From contig NZ_CAKKLJ010000002.1 of assembly GCF_918698005.1 (NCBI RefSeq), positions 402,093 through 466,092 on the forward strand: 64,000 nt of DNA, read 5' to 3'. Made by a program: the position numbers and the translations under genes. A model generated the notes under the pieces. It ran no database searches and was not told where the DNA came from. It saw only the letters and a list, made by a program, of their open reading frames with translations. Positions 16,181-25,335 of this stretch are shown here, one piece after another (position 1 is the first letter of the stretch; the number at the start of each line of letters is the position of its first letter). Source of the DNA: Microbacterium sp. Bi121 (lineage in GTDB: Bacteria > Actinomycetota > Actinomycetes > Actinomycetales > Microbacteriaceae).

Positions 16181-17499
16181 CCCAGCCCCAATCGAGCGAC
16201 CAGTATCGACGACTTCGCGTGGCGCTTCTCGGCGCCGGCGCCGTGGGCTCACAGGTCGCCGACCTGCTGCTGCGCCACGGCGACGAGCTGGCAGACCGTG
16301 CCGGCGCGTCGCTCGAGCTCGCCGGCATCGCCGTCCGCGACGTGGATGCTCCGCGCGATGTGGAGCTCCCGAAGGAGCTGTTCACCACCGATGCGGACAG
16401 CCTCATCGTCGGCAGCGACATCGTCATCGAGCTCATGGGCGGCATCGAACCGGCACGCGGCAACCTGCTGCTCGCTCTGAACTCCGGAGCAGACGTCGTC
16501 ACGGCCAACAAGGCGCTGCTGGCGACCCACGGCACCGAGCTGTTCGAGGCGGCCGATCAGGTCGGCGCCTCGGTGTACTACGAGGCGGCTGCGGCCGGCG
16601 CGATCCCGATCATCCGGCCGCTGCGCGATTCGCTCGCCGGCGACCGCGTCGTCCGCATCATGGGAATCGTCAACGGCACGACCAACTACATCCTCGATCG
16701 CATGGACAGCGAGGGCGCCGACTTCGCCGAGGTGCTCGCCGACGCGCAGCGCCTGGGCTATGCCGAAGCCGACCCGACAGCCGACGTCGAAGGCTACGAC
16801 GCCGCGCAGAAGGCGGCGATCCTGGCATCCCTCGCCTTCCACACCGCCGTCCCTCTCGACGCCGTGCACCGCGAGGGCATCACCGCCATCACGCCGGCGA
16901 TGATCGAAGAGGCCCGCGCGGCCGGATTCGTCATCAAGCTGCTCGCCGTGTGCGAGCGCATCACGGTTGACGGATCCGAGTCGATCTCGGTGCGCGTCTA
17001 CCCCGCGCTCGTGGCTCGTACACACCCGCTCGGCTCGGTGCACGGTGCCAACAACGCCGTATTCGTCGAAGCCGAGGCCGCCGGTTCGCTCATGTTCTAC
17101 GGCGCCGGTGCCGGCGGCGTCCAGACGGCGTCCGCCGTTCTCGGCGACGTCGTCTCGGCAGCGCGACGCCACATCGCCGGCGGCGTCGGGGTCGGGGAGT
17201 CGACGCGAGCGAACCTGCCGACCGTTCCGATCGGGCACGTCATCACGCGCTACCAGATCACCCTCGAGGTGAACGACCAGCCAGGTGTTCTGGCCACTGT
17301 CGCCGGCATCCTCTCCGAGGGCGGCGTGTCCGTCGCGACCGTCGTGCAGACGGTGCAGGGCGAGGACGACCCCACAGCGCGCCTCATCATCGGCACGCAC
17401 CGCGCCGCAGATCAGGCGCTCAGCGACACGGTCGAGAAGCTCGCCGCGAGTGACGTCGTCGAGCGCGTCGTCTCCGTGCTGCGCGTGGAAGGCGAGTGA
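16177..17499 (+). CDS. hom: Homoserine dehydrogenase
   Basis: A 440-residue enzyme that reduces aspartate semialdehyde to homoserine, the branch to threonine and methionine. The Rossmann motif GAGAVGSQV is at 19-27; VTANKALLA and the catalytic domain with GTTNYILDRM and EADPTADVEGYDAAQK follow. An ACT domain begins near residue 360 (ITLEVNDQPGVLATVAGI) and normally gives feedback inhibition by threonine. Coupled at both ends: it overlaps lysA by 4 nt and shares one base with thrB (TGATG). Confidence 0.97.
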   Translation: MTQPQSSDQYRRLRVALLGAGAVGSQVADLLLRHGDELADRAGASLELAGIAVRDVDAPRDVELPKELFTTDADSLIVGSDIVIELMGGIEPARGNLLLALNSGADVVTANKALLATHGTELFEAADQVGASVYYEAAAAGAIPIIRPLRDSLAGDRVVRIMGIVNGTTNYILDRMDSEGADFAEVLADAQRLGYAEADPTADVEGYDAAQKAAILASLAFHTAVPLDAVHREGITAITPAMIEEARAAGFVIKLLAVCERITVDGSESISVRVYPALVARTHPLGSVHGANNAVFVEAEAAGSLMFYGAGAGGVQTASAVLGDVVSAARRHIAGGVGVGESTRANLPTVPIGHVITRYQITLEVNDQPGVLATVAGILSEGGVSVATVVQTVQGEDDPTARLIIGTHRAADQALSDTVEKLAASDVVERVVSVLRVEGE

Positions 17500-18434
17500 T
17501 GGCGGCTGTCGAGGGGCGCACGGTGCAGGTGCAGGTTCCAGCCACCAGCGCGAACCTCGGCCCCGGGTTCGACACCCTCGGACTCGCACTGAGCGTGTAC
17601 GACGAACTGACCGTCACGGCGCTCGACGGCGACCGCCTCGAGATCGACGTCTCCGGGTCGGGTGCCGATGAGATCGCGCGCGACGAGTCGAACCTCGTCG
17701 TGCGTTCGATCGAGCATGTCTACAAGTCCGTGGGTCGCGAGATGCCAGGGCTGCGGATCACGGCCAGGAACGGCGTCCCGCACGGTCGAGGGCTGGGGTC
17801 GTCCGGCGCCGCGGTGACGGCGGGGGTTCTCGCAGCAAAGGGACTCCTCGCCGGTGACGTCGAGCTCTCCGATGCCGACCTGCTCCGACTGGCGACAGAG
17901 CTCGAGGGACACCCGGACAACGTCGCTCCGGCATTGTTCGGCGGTCTGACGATCGCCTGGACTGGCGAGAGCGGACCGCAGCACAAGAAGCTGCTCGTTC
18001 ACCGTGGTGTCGCCCCGCTCGTACTCGTTCCTGAGCGGACGATGTCGACCACGCTCGCCCGTTCGCTGCAGCCGCCGCAGGTGTCCCGCGAGGATGCCGT
18101 GTTCAACGTCTCTCGCACAGCACTGCTGATCGCTGCGCTCATGCAGAGCCCAGAACTGCTGCTCGATGCAACAGCGGACAGACTGCATCAGGACTACCGT
18201 GCCGAGGCCATGCCAGAGACTCATGCGCTCGTGCAGGCGCTCCGCTCGGCCGGATTCGCGGCCGTCGTCTCCGGTGCGGGGCCCAGCGTCCTGGTCCTCT
18301 GCGACGGTCCTGGCGGTCGCCAGGAGGCGAAGGAACTCGCCGATTCCGTCACTGACACTCCGTGGGAGGGCCTCATGCTGGCCGTCGACGTGCGTGGTGG
18401 TACAGTAAGGGAACGAGCGGAGGGTTCCACGTAA
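17499..18434 (+). CDS. thrB: Homoserine kinase (GHMP family)
   Basis: A 311-residue GHMP kinase that phosphorylates homoserine to supply ThrC. Motif 1 PATSANLGPGFDT is at about 13-25, the ATP-binding GRGLGSSGAA at about 93-102, and motif 3 VSGAGPSVLVL near 257-267. The ATG at 17499 shares its A with the hom stop (a GTG one codon earlier is possible), so translation should be coupled. The final codons overlap the probable rho promoter (TACAGT at 18401). thrC, the next enzyme, is not in this operon. Confidence 0.96.
   Translation: MAAVEGRTVQVQVPATSANLGPGFDTLGLALSVYDELTVTALDGDRLEIDVSGSGADEIARDESNLVVRSIEHVYKSVGREMPGLRITARNGVPHGRGLGSSGAAVTAGVLAAKGLLAGDVELSDADLLRLATELEGHPDNVAPALFGGLTIAWTGESGPQHKKLLVHRGVAPLVLVPERTMSTTLARSLQPPQVSREDAVFNVSRTALLIAALMQSPELLLDATADRLHQDYRAEAMPETHALVQALRSAGFAAVVSGAGPSVLVLCDGPGGRQEAKELADSVTDTPWEGLMLAVDVRGGTVRERAEGST
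18401..18406 (+). promoter_or_regulatory. Candidate -10 box for rho inside the end of thrB
   Basis: TACAGT sits 28 nt before the thrB stop. Initiation near 18413 would give rho a leader of about 190 nt. Confidence 0.4.
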
Positions 18435-18601
18435 TTTCGTGACTCTGACCCCCATCGCAATTCTGCGAGACCCGCACGCAACCCCCAGTACTGCTTTTCC
18501 GGTGCTGGCTGGCGGACGCCGAGCGTCTGTCCGTGCGATCGCGCACAGCACCCGTTGTGCGCGAGACATGCTCATTTCCCACGACATATAAGGGAGTACT
18601 C
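18435..18601 (+). promoter_or_regulatory. Structured 167-nt leader of rho
   Basis: No gene is seen here. The RNA can form at least three local hairpins: CCAGTAC (18485-18491) with 18502-18508 (one G-U pair); GACGC-CGA-GCGTC at 18515-18527; and GTGCG-ATCG-CGCAC at 18533-18546. The end is AT-rich (ACATATAAGGGAG) and carries the Shine-Dalgarno for rho. Rho genes in several bacteria are autoregulated through their leaders, so attenuation is plausible here. Confidence 0.45.
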
Positions 18602-20566
18602 GTGGAGAATTTCTCCGAGACCCAGAACGACCAGTCGGCAGCCGACGCTTCGGCTCCAGCCGCCGACAGCACCGCAACCGAGACCACGGCTCCGCGCAAG
18701 CGCGCTCCGCGTCGGGCGACGACGGCGACAGCAGCTGCCAAGGGCGCCGAGGCGGCTCCTGCCGCTGACGTAGCACCGGCCGCTGCACCTGCCGCTGCTG
18801 AGGCGGCACCTGCTGCCGACGCGCCGGCCGCTGACGCGCCCAAGGCGAAGGCACCGCGCCGCAGCCGCGCGAAGAAGGCTGACGCCGACACCACGCCCGC
18901 TGAGCCGGACGCTGCCTCGCCGGCAGCCGAGGGCGCAGCATCCGACGCAGCCGAGGCACCCGCCGAGGCGGCTCCGAAGTCGGGCCGGGGACGCCGCACC
19001 AAGAAGACCGAGCCCGCAGCAGACGCAGCACCCACCGGTGAAGACGCGAAGTCTGACGCCAAGTCTGGTTCCCAGCCCGAGGCCGCTGACGCAGGCAAGT
19101 CCACGAAGTCGGAGAAGCCGGCCGAGGCGGACCAGACCCAGAACGACAAGCAGAGCGATGCCGAAGGTTCCGACGCCGGTGACGGCGACGAGGGCTCCGG
19201 CCGCAGCCGCAGCCGTAACCGCAGCCGCAGCCGTGGCCGCGGCGGAAACGCGCAGAGCGGTCAGAACGGCCAGGACGCCCAGCAGAACGCCTCCTCCGAT
19301 GACGAGGGCAACGGCCGCGGCCGCCAGCGCAACAAGCGCCGCACCAGCGGTGGCGCATCCGACGAGTTCGAGACCGAGATCGGCGAGGACGACGTCCTGA
19401 TCCCGATCGCCGGCATCCTGGACGTGCTCGACAACTACGCGTTCGTGCGCACTACCGGCTACCTCGCCGGCGCCAGCGACGTCTACGTCTCGCTCGGCCA
19501 GGTGAAGAAGTACAACCTGCGCAAGGGCGATGCGATCGTCGGCGCCATCAAGCAGCCCCGCGAGGGCGAGCAGCAGGGCCGCCAGAAGTACAACGCGCTG
19601 GTGAAGGTCGACTCGATCAACGGCCTGTCCGTCGAGGACGCCGCCACCCGCGTCGAGTTCGGCAAGCTCACGCCGCTCTACCCGCAGGAGCGCCTGCGAC
19701 TCGAGACCGCTCCTGAAAAGCTCACGCAGCGCATCATCGACCTCGTCGCTCCGATCGGCAAGGGGCAGCGCGGTCTCATCGTCGCGCCGCCGAAGGCCGG
19801 CAAGACGATCGTCCTGCAGCAGATCGCGAACGCGATCGCTCAGAACAACCCCGAAGTCCACCTCATGGTCGTGCTGGTCGATGAGCGCCCCGAAGAGGTC
19901 ACCGACATGGAGCGCACCGTCAAGGGCGAGGTCATCGCCTCGACGTTCGACCGTCCGGCAGAAGACCACACCACGGTCGCCGAGCTCGCCATCGAGCGCG
20001 CGAAGCGCCTCGTGGAACTCGGTCGCGACGTCGTCGTGCTTCTCGACTCGATCACCCGCCTCGGCCGTGCCTACAACATCGCCACGCCCACCTCGGGCCG
20101 TGTGCTCACCGGTGGCGTCGACGCTGCAGCGCTCTACCCGCCGAAGCGCTTCTTCGGAGCAGCTCGCAACATCGAGAACGGCGGATCGCTCACGATCCTC
20201 GCCACGGCTCTCGTCGAGACCGGATCCAAGATGGATGAGGTCATCTTCGAGGAGTTCAAGGGCACCGGAAACAGCGAGCTCCGCCTGTCGCGCGCCCTCG
20301 CCGACAAGCGCATCTTCCCGGCCGTCGACGTCAACGCGTCGTCCACCCGCCGTGAGGAGATGCTCCTGTCGCAGGATGAGGTCAAGATCACCTGGAAGCT
20401 GCGTCGCGCCCTCGCCGGCCTCGACACCCAGCAGGCCCTCGAGGTCGTGCTCGGCAAGCTCAAGGAGACGCAGTCGAACGTCGAGTTCCTCGTGCAGATG
20501 CAGAAGTCGATGCCCGCTCCCGTCGCCGGTGGACACAGCCACGGGCACGAGAACAGCATCCGCTGA
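18602..20566 (+). CDS. rho: Transcription termination factor Rho
   Basis: A 654-residue hexameric RNA-dependent ATPase that ends transcription. Residues 1 to about 255 are a low-complexity extension: first Ala/Pro/Lys-rich, then acidic, then SR/NR/RG repeats ([15 protein letters not shown]). This feature is known for actinobacterial Rho and implicated in RNA binding and condensate formation. The primary RNA-binding fold follows ([20 protein letters not shown]), then the motor domain with P-loop PPKAGKT (about 397-403), [11 protein letters not shown] and the Walker B VLLDSITR (about 478-485). The GTG start has a good Shine-Dalgarno (AAGGGAG). The motor domain is full length. Confidence 0.97.
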   Translation: MENFSETQNDQSAADASAPAADSTATETTAPRKRAPRRATTATAAAKGAEAAPAADVAPAAAPAAAEAAPAADAPAADAPKAKAPRRSRAKKADADTTPAEPDAASPAAEGAASDAAEAPAEAAPKSGRGRRTKKTEPAADAAPTGEDAKSDAKSGSQPEAADAGKSTKSEKPAEADQTQNDKQSDAEGSDAGDGDEGSGRSRSRNRSRSRGRGGNAQSGQNGQDAQQNASSDDEGNGRGRQRNKRRTSGGASDEFETEIGEDDVLIPIAGILDVLDNYAFVRTTGYLAGASDVYVSLGQVKKYNLRKGDAIVGAIKQPREGEQQGRQKYNALVKVDSINGLSVEDAATRVEFGKLTPLYPQERLRLETAPEKLTQRIIDLVAPIGKGQRGLIVAPPKAGKTIVLQQIANAIAQNNPEVHLMVVLVDERPEEVTDMERTVKGEVIASTFDRPAEDHTTVAELAIERAKRLVELGRDVVVLLDSITRLGRAYNIATPTSGRVLTGGVDAAALYPPKRFFGAARNIENGGSLTILATALVETGSKMDEVIFEEFKGTGNSELRLSRALADKRIFPAVDVNASSTRREEMLLSQDEVKITWKLRRALAGLDTQQALEVVLGKLKETQSNVEFLVQMQKSMPAPVAGGHSHGHENSIR

Positions 20567-20585
20567 TCCGCTCAGGAGATACGGC

Positions 20586-21662
20586 GTGTTCGAGTCCGTT
20601 CAGGCTCTGATCGATGAACACCGCCGGGTGCAGGAGGAGCTCTCCGACCCGGCGGTGCACGCCGATGCTGCCCGCGCGAAGCGCGTCAATCGGCGCTACG
20701 CCGAGCTCAGCCGCATCGTCACCGCGCATGACGCGTGGATCGCGGCAGTCGACGACCTCGATGCGGCTCGTGAGCTCGCGAAGGACGACGACGCGTTCGC
20801 CGAGGAGATCCCTTCCCTCGAGGAGAACGTGCAGCAGACGCAGGAACGACTGCGTCGCCTGCTCATTCCGCGCGACCCGGATGACGCCCGCGACGTGATC
20901 ATGGAGATCAAGGCGGGGGAGGGCGGCGCCGAGTCCGCACTGTTCGCGGCCGACCTGCTGCGCATGTACACGCAGTACGCCGCTCACAAGGGATGGAAGA
21001 CCGAGCTGCTCGACCGCAACGAGTCGGACCTCGGCGGCTACAAGGACGTCCAGATCGCGATCAAGGGCTCGAGCTCCGACCCTGCGCAGGGCGTGTGGGC
21101 GCATCTGAAGTACGAGGGCGGCGTGCACCGCGTGCAGCGCGTCCCGGCGACCGAGTCGCAGGGCCGCATCCACACGTCGACCACCGGCGTGCTCGTGTTC
21201 CCAGAGGTCGATGAACCTGAAGAGCTTCAGATCGACCAGAACGACCTGAAGATCGACGTCTACCGTTCGTCCGGCCCTGGCGGGCAGTCCGTCAACACGA
21301 CCGACTCTGCGGTGCGCATCACGCACATGCCGACCGGCATCGTCGTCTCGATGCAGAACGAGAAGTCCCAGCTGCAGAACCGCGAGGCCGGTATGCGCGT
21401 GCTGCGCGCCCGCCTGCTCGCCAAGCAGCAGGAGGAACGGGATGCCGCGGCATCCGATGCCCGCAAGTCCCAGATCCGCGGCATGGACCGGTCGGAGCGG
21501 ATCCGCACCTACAACTTCCCCGAGAACCGCATCGCGGATCACCGCACCGGCTTCAAGGCGTACAACCTCGATCAGGTCATGGACGGTGCACTCGATCCGA
21601 TCATCGAGTCCGCGATCACGGCGGATGAAGAGGCGCGCCTCGCCGCTGTCGGCGGAGACTGA
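20586..21662 (+). CDS. prfA: Peptide chain release factor 1
   Basis: A 358-residue release factor that reads UAA and UAG. The stop-codon recognition tripeptide is P-A-T in [10 protein letters not shown] (about 183-192), the RF1 type. The GGQ motif [15 protein letters not shown] (about 228-242) triggers peptidyl-tRNA hydrolysis and is the substrate of PrmC, encoded 2 kb downstream. GTG 20586 follows a clear AGGAG and gives the standard N-terminus ([14 protein letters not shown]). It lies 19 bp after rho. Confidence 0.97.
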   Translation: MFESVQALIDEHRRVQEELSDPAVHADAARAKRVNRRYAELSRIVTAHDAWIAAVDDLDAARELAKDDDAFAEEIPSLEENVQQTQERLRRLLIPRDPDDARDVIMEIKAGEGGAESALFAADLLRMYTQYAAHKGWKTELLDRNESDLGGYKDVQIAIKGSSSDPAQGVWAHLKYEGGVHRVQRVPATESQGRIHTSTTGVLVFPEVDEPEELQIDQNDLKIDVYRSSGPGGQSVNTTDSAVRITHMPTGIVVSMQNEKSQLQNREAGMRVLRARLLAKQQEERDAAASDARKSQIRGMDRSERIRTYNFPENRIADHRTGFKAYNLDQVMDGALDPIIESAITADEEARLAAVGGD

Positions 21663-21682
21663 CCTTGCGCGCCGTCCGGGTC

Positions 21683-21688
21683 TAGGAT
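21683..21688 (+). promoter_or_regulatory. -10 box of leaderless holin-like gene
   Basis: TAGGAT ends 7 nt before the GTG at 21696. Confidence 0.45.
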
Positions 21689-21695
21689 CGGCGGC

Positions 21696-22097
21696 GTGAT
21701 CACCTTTCTCATTCGACTGTTCGTCTTCCTCGCCTCTGCGGCGATCGGACTGATCGTCGCGGATCTCGTCCTGCCCGGCTTCATGATCCAGTGGGATCGC
21801 TGGTGGGGCTTCGTCATCTGCATCGTGATCTTCGCGATCCTGCAGAGTGCGTTGAGCCCGCTGATCGCGAGACTCGCTGACCGCTACGCCCCGGTGCTGA
21901 CCGGGGGCATCGGCATCGTCTCGACGCTCGTCGCCCTGATCGTCGTCGTGCTGCTGCCGATCGGCGGCCTGCGGATAACGGATGCCGCCGGTTGGATCGT
22001 CGGCGCGGTGATCGTCTGGATCGTGACAGCGCTGTGCACGCTGCTGCTGCCGATGATCTTCCTCAAGCGTGACGCGAAAGAGCGGCGGAAGGGCTGA
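21696..22097 (+). CDS. Phage-holin-4 family (Phage_holin_4_2-like) membrane protein
   Basis: A 133-residue protein with four hydrophobic helices (about 3-25, 37-55, 66-88, 98-122) and a basic tail KRDAKERRKG. It resembles small chromosomal membrane proteins annotated as phage holin family; nothing phage-like surrounds it, so a housekeeping membrane role is more likely. A TAGGAT box lies 7 nt before the GTG, so it may be transcribed independently of prfA. It converges on epsC with a 1-nt gap. Confidence 0.65.
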   Translation: MITFLIRLFVFLASAAIGLIVADLVLPGFMIQWDRWWGFVICIVIFAILQSALSPLIARLADRYAPVLTGGIGIVSTLVALIVVVLLPIGGLRITDAAGWIVGAVIVWIVTALCTLLLPMIFLKRDAKERRKG

Positions 22098-22098
22098 G

Positions 22099-22671
22099 TC
22101 AGATCGAGTAGTCGGAGGCGAGGCGCAGGTCGCTGAAATCGTCGTGGCCACGTCGCTTGCGAGCACGAGCGGGGACGCCGGTGAGGATGCTCTCCTCCGG
22201 GGCATCCTTAGTCACGACGGCGTTCGCGCCGACCACGGTGTTGCGTCCGATCGTGATCGGCCCGAGGATCTTCGCACCAGCTCCGACGACGACGCCGTTG
22301 GCGAGGGTGGGATGCCGCTTGCCGGTGTCGTCGCTGGTACGACCGCCGAGAGTCACCCCGTGATACAGCATCACGTCGTCGCCGATCTCTGCGGTCTCCC
22401 CGATCACCACGCCTGAACCGTGGTCGATGAAGAACCGCCGGCCGATCTTCGCGCCGGGGTGGATCTCGATCCCGGTCAGCGCCCGAGCGAGCTGCGAGTT
22501 CGCGCGTGCGGGAAGACGCAGTCCGCGACGCCACAGCGCGTGCGAGGCGCGGTGCGCCCAGACGGCGTGCAGCCCCGGGTACAGCGCAGCGACCTCGAGG
22601 CCCGTACGAGCGGCGGGGTCGCGCAGACGCGCGGCGGCGATGTCCTCGCGGAGGCGCGAGAGGGGACTCAT
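22099..22671 (-). CDS. epsC: Serine O-acetyltransferase (EpsC/CysE type)
   Basis: A 190-residue enzyme that acetylates L-serine with acetyl-CoA to give O-acetylserine for CysK. The C-terminal half is a left-handed beta-helix of hexapeptide repeats ([32 protein letters not shown]). The His residues of FIDHG and MLYHG correspond to the catalytic and substrate-binding positions. The chain ends in isoleucine (SDYSI), the residue that inserts into the CysK active site to form the cysteine synthase complex. It lies 8 nt after cysK on the same strand and is surely cotranscribed. Confidence 0.95.
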   Translation of the reverse strand: MSPLSRLREDIAAARLRDPAARTGLEVAALYPGLHAVWAHRASHALWRRGLRLPARANSQLARALTGIEIHPGAKIGRRFFIDHGSGVVIGETAEIGDDVMLYHGVTLGGRTSDDTGKRHPTLANGVVVGAGAKILGPITIGRNTVVGANAVVTKDAPEESILTGVPARARKRRGHDDFSDLRLASDYSI

Positions 22672-22679
22672 GTGGGGGA

Positions 22680-23618
22680 TCAGCTCTCGCGCAGATCCTC
22701 GAAGAGCGCGGTCGAGATGTAGCGCTCACCGGTGTCCGGCATGACGACGACGATGGTCTTGCCTGCGTTCTCCGGCCGAGCCGCGACCTGCAGAGCAGCC
22801 GAGAGAGCCGCACCGGAGGACATGCCGACCAGCAGGCCCTCCTGCGCCGCGAGCTCGCGCGCGAGGCGCAGCGACTCGTCGAACTCGACGGCGATGACCT
22901 CATCGAGCACCTCGCGATCGAGGACGTCAGGAACGAAGTTCGGGCCGATGCCCTGGATCTTGTGCGGACCGGGGTGGCCCTCGGTCAGAACGGGAGAGTC
23001 CTTCGGTTCGACGGCGATGACCTTCACGTCGGGCTTGGCCGCCTTCAGCGCCTGACCGGTGCCGGTGACCGTGCCGCCGGTGCCGACGCCCGCGATGAAG
23101 ATGTCGACGTCGCCGTCGGTGTCGCGGAGGATCTCCTGCGCCGTGGTCTCGCGGTGGATCTGCGGGTTCGCCGCGTTCTCGAACTGCTTGATCCAGATGG
23201 CGCCGGGGGTGTCGGCGACGATCTTCTTCGTCTCCTCGATCGCTCCGCTCATGCCCTTGGTCGGATCGGTGAGGACGATCTCCGCGCCGAACGCCTTCAG
23301 CAGCACTCGACGCTCCTTCGACATGGATGCCGGCATCGTGAGAATCACCCTGTAGCCGCGGGCAGCCCCCACCATCGCCAGCGCGATGCCGGTGTTGCCG
23401 CTGGTCGATTCGACGATCGTGCCGCCGGGCTTCAGCTCACCCGATGCCTCCGCGGCGTTGATCATCGCGATGCCGATGCGGTCCTTCACGCTCGACGCGG
23501 GGTTGTAGAACTCGAGTTTCGCGAGCACGGTCGCCCCGACGCCCTCGGTGACGCGGTTCAGGCGCACCAGGGGGGTGTTGCCGAAAGCGGTCGTGATGTC
23601 GTCGTGGATGCCGGGCAT
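22680..23618 (-). CDS. cysK: Cysteine synthase A (O-acetylserine sulfhydrylase)
   Basis: A 312-residue fold-type II PLP enzyme that makes cysteine from O-acetylserine and sulfide. The PLP lysine is K45 in [22 protein letters not shown] binds the substrate carboxylate, and [10 protein letters not shown] binds the PLP phosphate. The ATG has an upstream GAAAGG Shine-Dalgarno and a reverse-strand TAGGCT box about 36 nt upstream. It is first in a two-gene operon with epsC, inserted on the opposite strand between the prfA and prmC blocks. Confidence 0.96.
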   Translation of the reverse strand: MPGIHDDITTAFGNTPLVRLNRVTEGVGATVLAKLEFYNPASSVKDRIGIAMINAAEASGELKPGGTIVESTSGNTGIALAMVGAARGYRVILTMPASMSKERRVLLKAFGAEIVLTDPTKGMSGAIEETKKIVADTPGAIWIKQFENAANPQIHRETTAQEILRDTDGDVDIFIAGVGTGGTVTGTGQALKAAKPDVKVIAVEPKDSPVLTEGHPGPHKIQGIGPNFVPDVLDREVLDEVIAVEFDESLRLARELAAQEGLLVGMSSGAALSAALQVAARPENAGKTIVVVMPDTGERYISTALFEDLRES

Positions 23619-23653
23619 GGCTGGCCTTTCGTTCGCGGAACGGGTGCGCTCTC

Positions 23654-23659
23654 AGCCTA
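23654..23659 (-). promoter_or_regulatory. -10 box of the cysK-epsC operon
   Basis: Reverse-strand TAGGCT, 35 nt before the cysK ATG, with a short leader and a normal Shine-Dalgarno. Confidence 0.45.
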
Positions 23660-23713
23660 TGCGAGCGGATGCAGCGCCGGGGTCAATATGACGGGCTACC
23701 CGATGCGAGGACG

Positions 23714-23719
23714 TACGCT
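23714..23719 (+). promoter_or_regulatory. -10 box of leaderless prmC
   Basis: TACGCT ends 6 nt before the ATG at 23726. Confidence 0.5.
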
Positions 23720-23725
23720 GAAGGG

Positions 23726-24586
23726 ATGCCCGAACAGACCCTCGCAGCCGCCGTCCGCGCCGCCGCAGAGCGCCTTGCAGCAGCCGGCGTACCGGACCCG
23801 GTCGTGGACGCCGAGCTGTTGATCGGACACATCCGCGGGCTCCGTCGCGGTGAGGTGCAGGCCGGGATGGTGCGCGGCGATCTGCTCAGCGAGCCGGAGG
23901 ACGCCGCGCTCCAGCAGCTGGTCGCCCGGCGTGCCGCCCGCGAACCTCTGCAGCATCTGACGGGCACCGCTCCGTTCCGTCACATCGAGCTCGCCGTCGG
24001 CCCCGGAGTGTTCGTGCCTCGGCCGGAGACCGAGATCGTGGCGCAGTTCGCGATAGACGCGCTGGCGGCGGATGCCGACCCGTCTCCCATCGGGGTCGAC
24101 CTCTGCACCGGCAGCGGAGCGATCGCGCTGGCGATGGCGACGGAGGTGCCGCACTCGCGCGTCTTCGCCGTCGAACTCTCACCCGACGCGCACGTCTGGG
24201 CGGCTCGCAACACCGCTGGAGCCGAGAACCTCTCCCTCGTCCACGGGGACCTCGCCGACACGCTCGGCGAACTCGACGGCACGGCATCCGTCGTCATCTC
24301 CAATCCACCGTACGTACCCGATGACGCGATCCCGCGGGACCCGGAGGTGCGCCTGCACGACCCGGCGATGGCGCTGTACGGGGGACCGGACGGACTCGAC
24401 GTCGTGCGCGTCCTCAGCCGACGGGCGCTCCGGCTGCTGCGTTCGGGGGGAACCCTCGTGATCGAGCACGGCGAGCTGCAGGGAGCGGAGATCCGCACTC
24501 TGCTCGAGGCCGACGGCTGGCGTGCGACGACCACCCACCGCGACCTCGCCCAGCGAGACCGCGCGACCACTGCTCTCAAACCCTGA
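23726..24586 (+). CDS. prmC: Peptide chain release factor N5-glutamine methyltransferase
   Basis: A 286-residue SAM-dependent enzyme that methylates the Gln of the GGQ motif in RF1 and RF2. The N-terminal helical domain recognises the release factor; motif I GVDLCTGSGAIALAM (about 123-137) binds SAM, and NPPY in VISNPPYVP (about 190-198) holds the substrate glutamine. ATG 23726 is supported by a TACGCT box 6 nt upstream. Its partner prfA lies upstream of the cysK-epsC insertion, whereas in many genomes prmC directly follows prfA. Confidence 0.96.
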   Translation: MPEQTLAAAVRAAAERLAAAGVPDPVVDAELLIGHIRGLRRGEVQAGMVRGDLLSEPEDAALQQLVARRAAREPLQHLTGTAPFRHIELAVGPGVFVPRPETEIVAQFAIDALAADADPSPIGVDLCTGSGAIALAMATEVPHSRVFAVELSPDAHVWAARNTAGAENLSLVHGDLADTLGELDGTASVVISNPPYVPDDAIPRDPEVRLHDPAMALYGGPDGLDVVRVLSRRALRLLRSGGTLVIEHGELQGAEIRTLLEADGWRATTTHRDLAQRDRATTALKP

Positions 24587-24618
24587 CGCCGAGCCGGGGA
24601 GTCTGCGGTTCGAACCCG

Positions 24619-24624
24619 TAGACT
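24619..24624 (+). promoter_or_regulatory. -10 box of tsaC
   Basis: TAGACT ends 9 nt before the ATG at 24634. No Shine-Dalgarno lies between. Confidence 0.45.
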
Positions 24625-24633
24625 GTCGACGTC

Positions 24634-25335
24634 ATGTCCTCTCTCTTCGACTGCGGCGACGAGGCTCAGCTGCTCGCCGGAATGCGTCACGCGCGTCAGG
24701 CGATCGCCCGCGGTGAGCTCATCGTGATGCCCACGGACACCGTCTACGGCGTCGCTGCCGACGCTTTCGCGCCGGCTGCGGTGCAGCGTCTGCTCGATGC
24801 GAAGGGACGCGGCCGCGATCAGCCTCCGCCTGTTCTGGTGGCGGGGCAGTCGGCACTCGCAGCCCTCGTCGAGGAGATCCCCGAACCCGTCCAGCGTCTG
24901 GTCGACGAATTCTGGCCGGGCGGACTGACGATCGTGCTCCCGGCGCAGCCCTCCCTTTCGTGGGACCTCGGAGACACGCTCGGCACCGTCGCGGTTCGCA
25001 TGCCCGACCAGCGGGTCGCTCTCGAACTGCTGGCAGAGACCGGTCCGCTCGCGGTCTCGAGCGCCAACCTCACCGGCAAGGCCGCAGCGATCTCGGCCGC
25101 GGACGCGCAGGGCATGCTCGGCGACAGCGTCGCGGTGTACCTCGACGGCGGATACAGCGAGACCGGCGTCGCCTCCACGATCATCGACGCGACGTCGCTG
25201 GTACGACGGGGCGCGGATGCCGCGATCGAGCCGCGCGTGCGGGTGCTGCGAGAAGGCGCCGTCACCCGGCGCCGACTCGAAAGCATCCTCGGCGATCTGC
25301 TCGAGCCGGAGGACGCGGCGGACGGCGCGGCGTGA
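24634..25335 (+). CDS. tsaC: L-threonylcarbamoyladenylate synthase
   Basis: A 233-residue YrdC/Sua5-domain enzyme that makes threonylcarbamoyl-AMP from threonine, bicarbonate and ATP for the t6A37 modification of ANN-decoding tRNAs. The core signature is VMPTDTVYGVAADAF, then KGRGRDQPPPVLV; usually KxR residues contact the nucleotide. SSANLTGKAA lies in the later part. It lacks the extra C-terminal Sua5 domain, so it is the short TsaC type with a modest tail. The stop overlaps the next gene by 4 nt (GTGA). Confidence 0.93.
   Translation: MSSLFDCGDEAQLLAGMRHARQAIARGELIVMPTDTVYGVAADAFAPAAVQRLLDAKGRGRDQPPPVLVAGQSALAALVEEIPEPVQRLVDEFWPGGLTIVLPAQPSLSWDLGDTLGTVAVRMPDQRVALELLAETGPLAVSSANLTGKAAAISAADAQGMLGDSVAVYLDGGYSETGVASTIIDATSLVRRGADAAIEPRVRVLREGAVTRRRLESILGDLLEPEDAADGAA

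Noticed and set aside
17412..20548. Two long reverse-strand open frames opposite thrB and rho (about 650 codons each)
   Set aside because: They mirror the third-position GC of hom-thrB and rho. Rho and ThrB show intact motifs over the same DNA.
21696..22097. Holin-like gene as a sign of prophage
   Set aside because: It is surrounded by core genes and has no phage neighbours; such membrane proteins are common on actinobacterial chromosomes.
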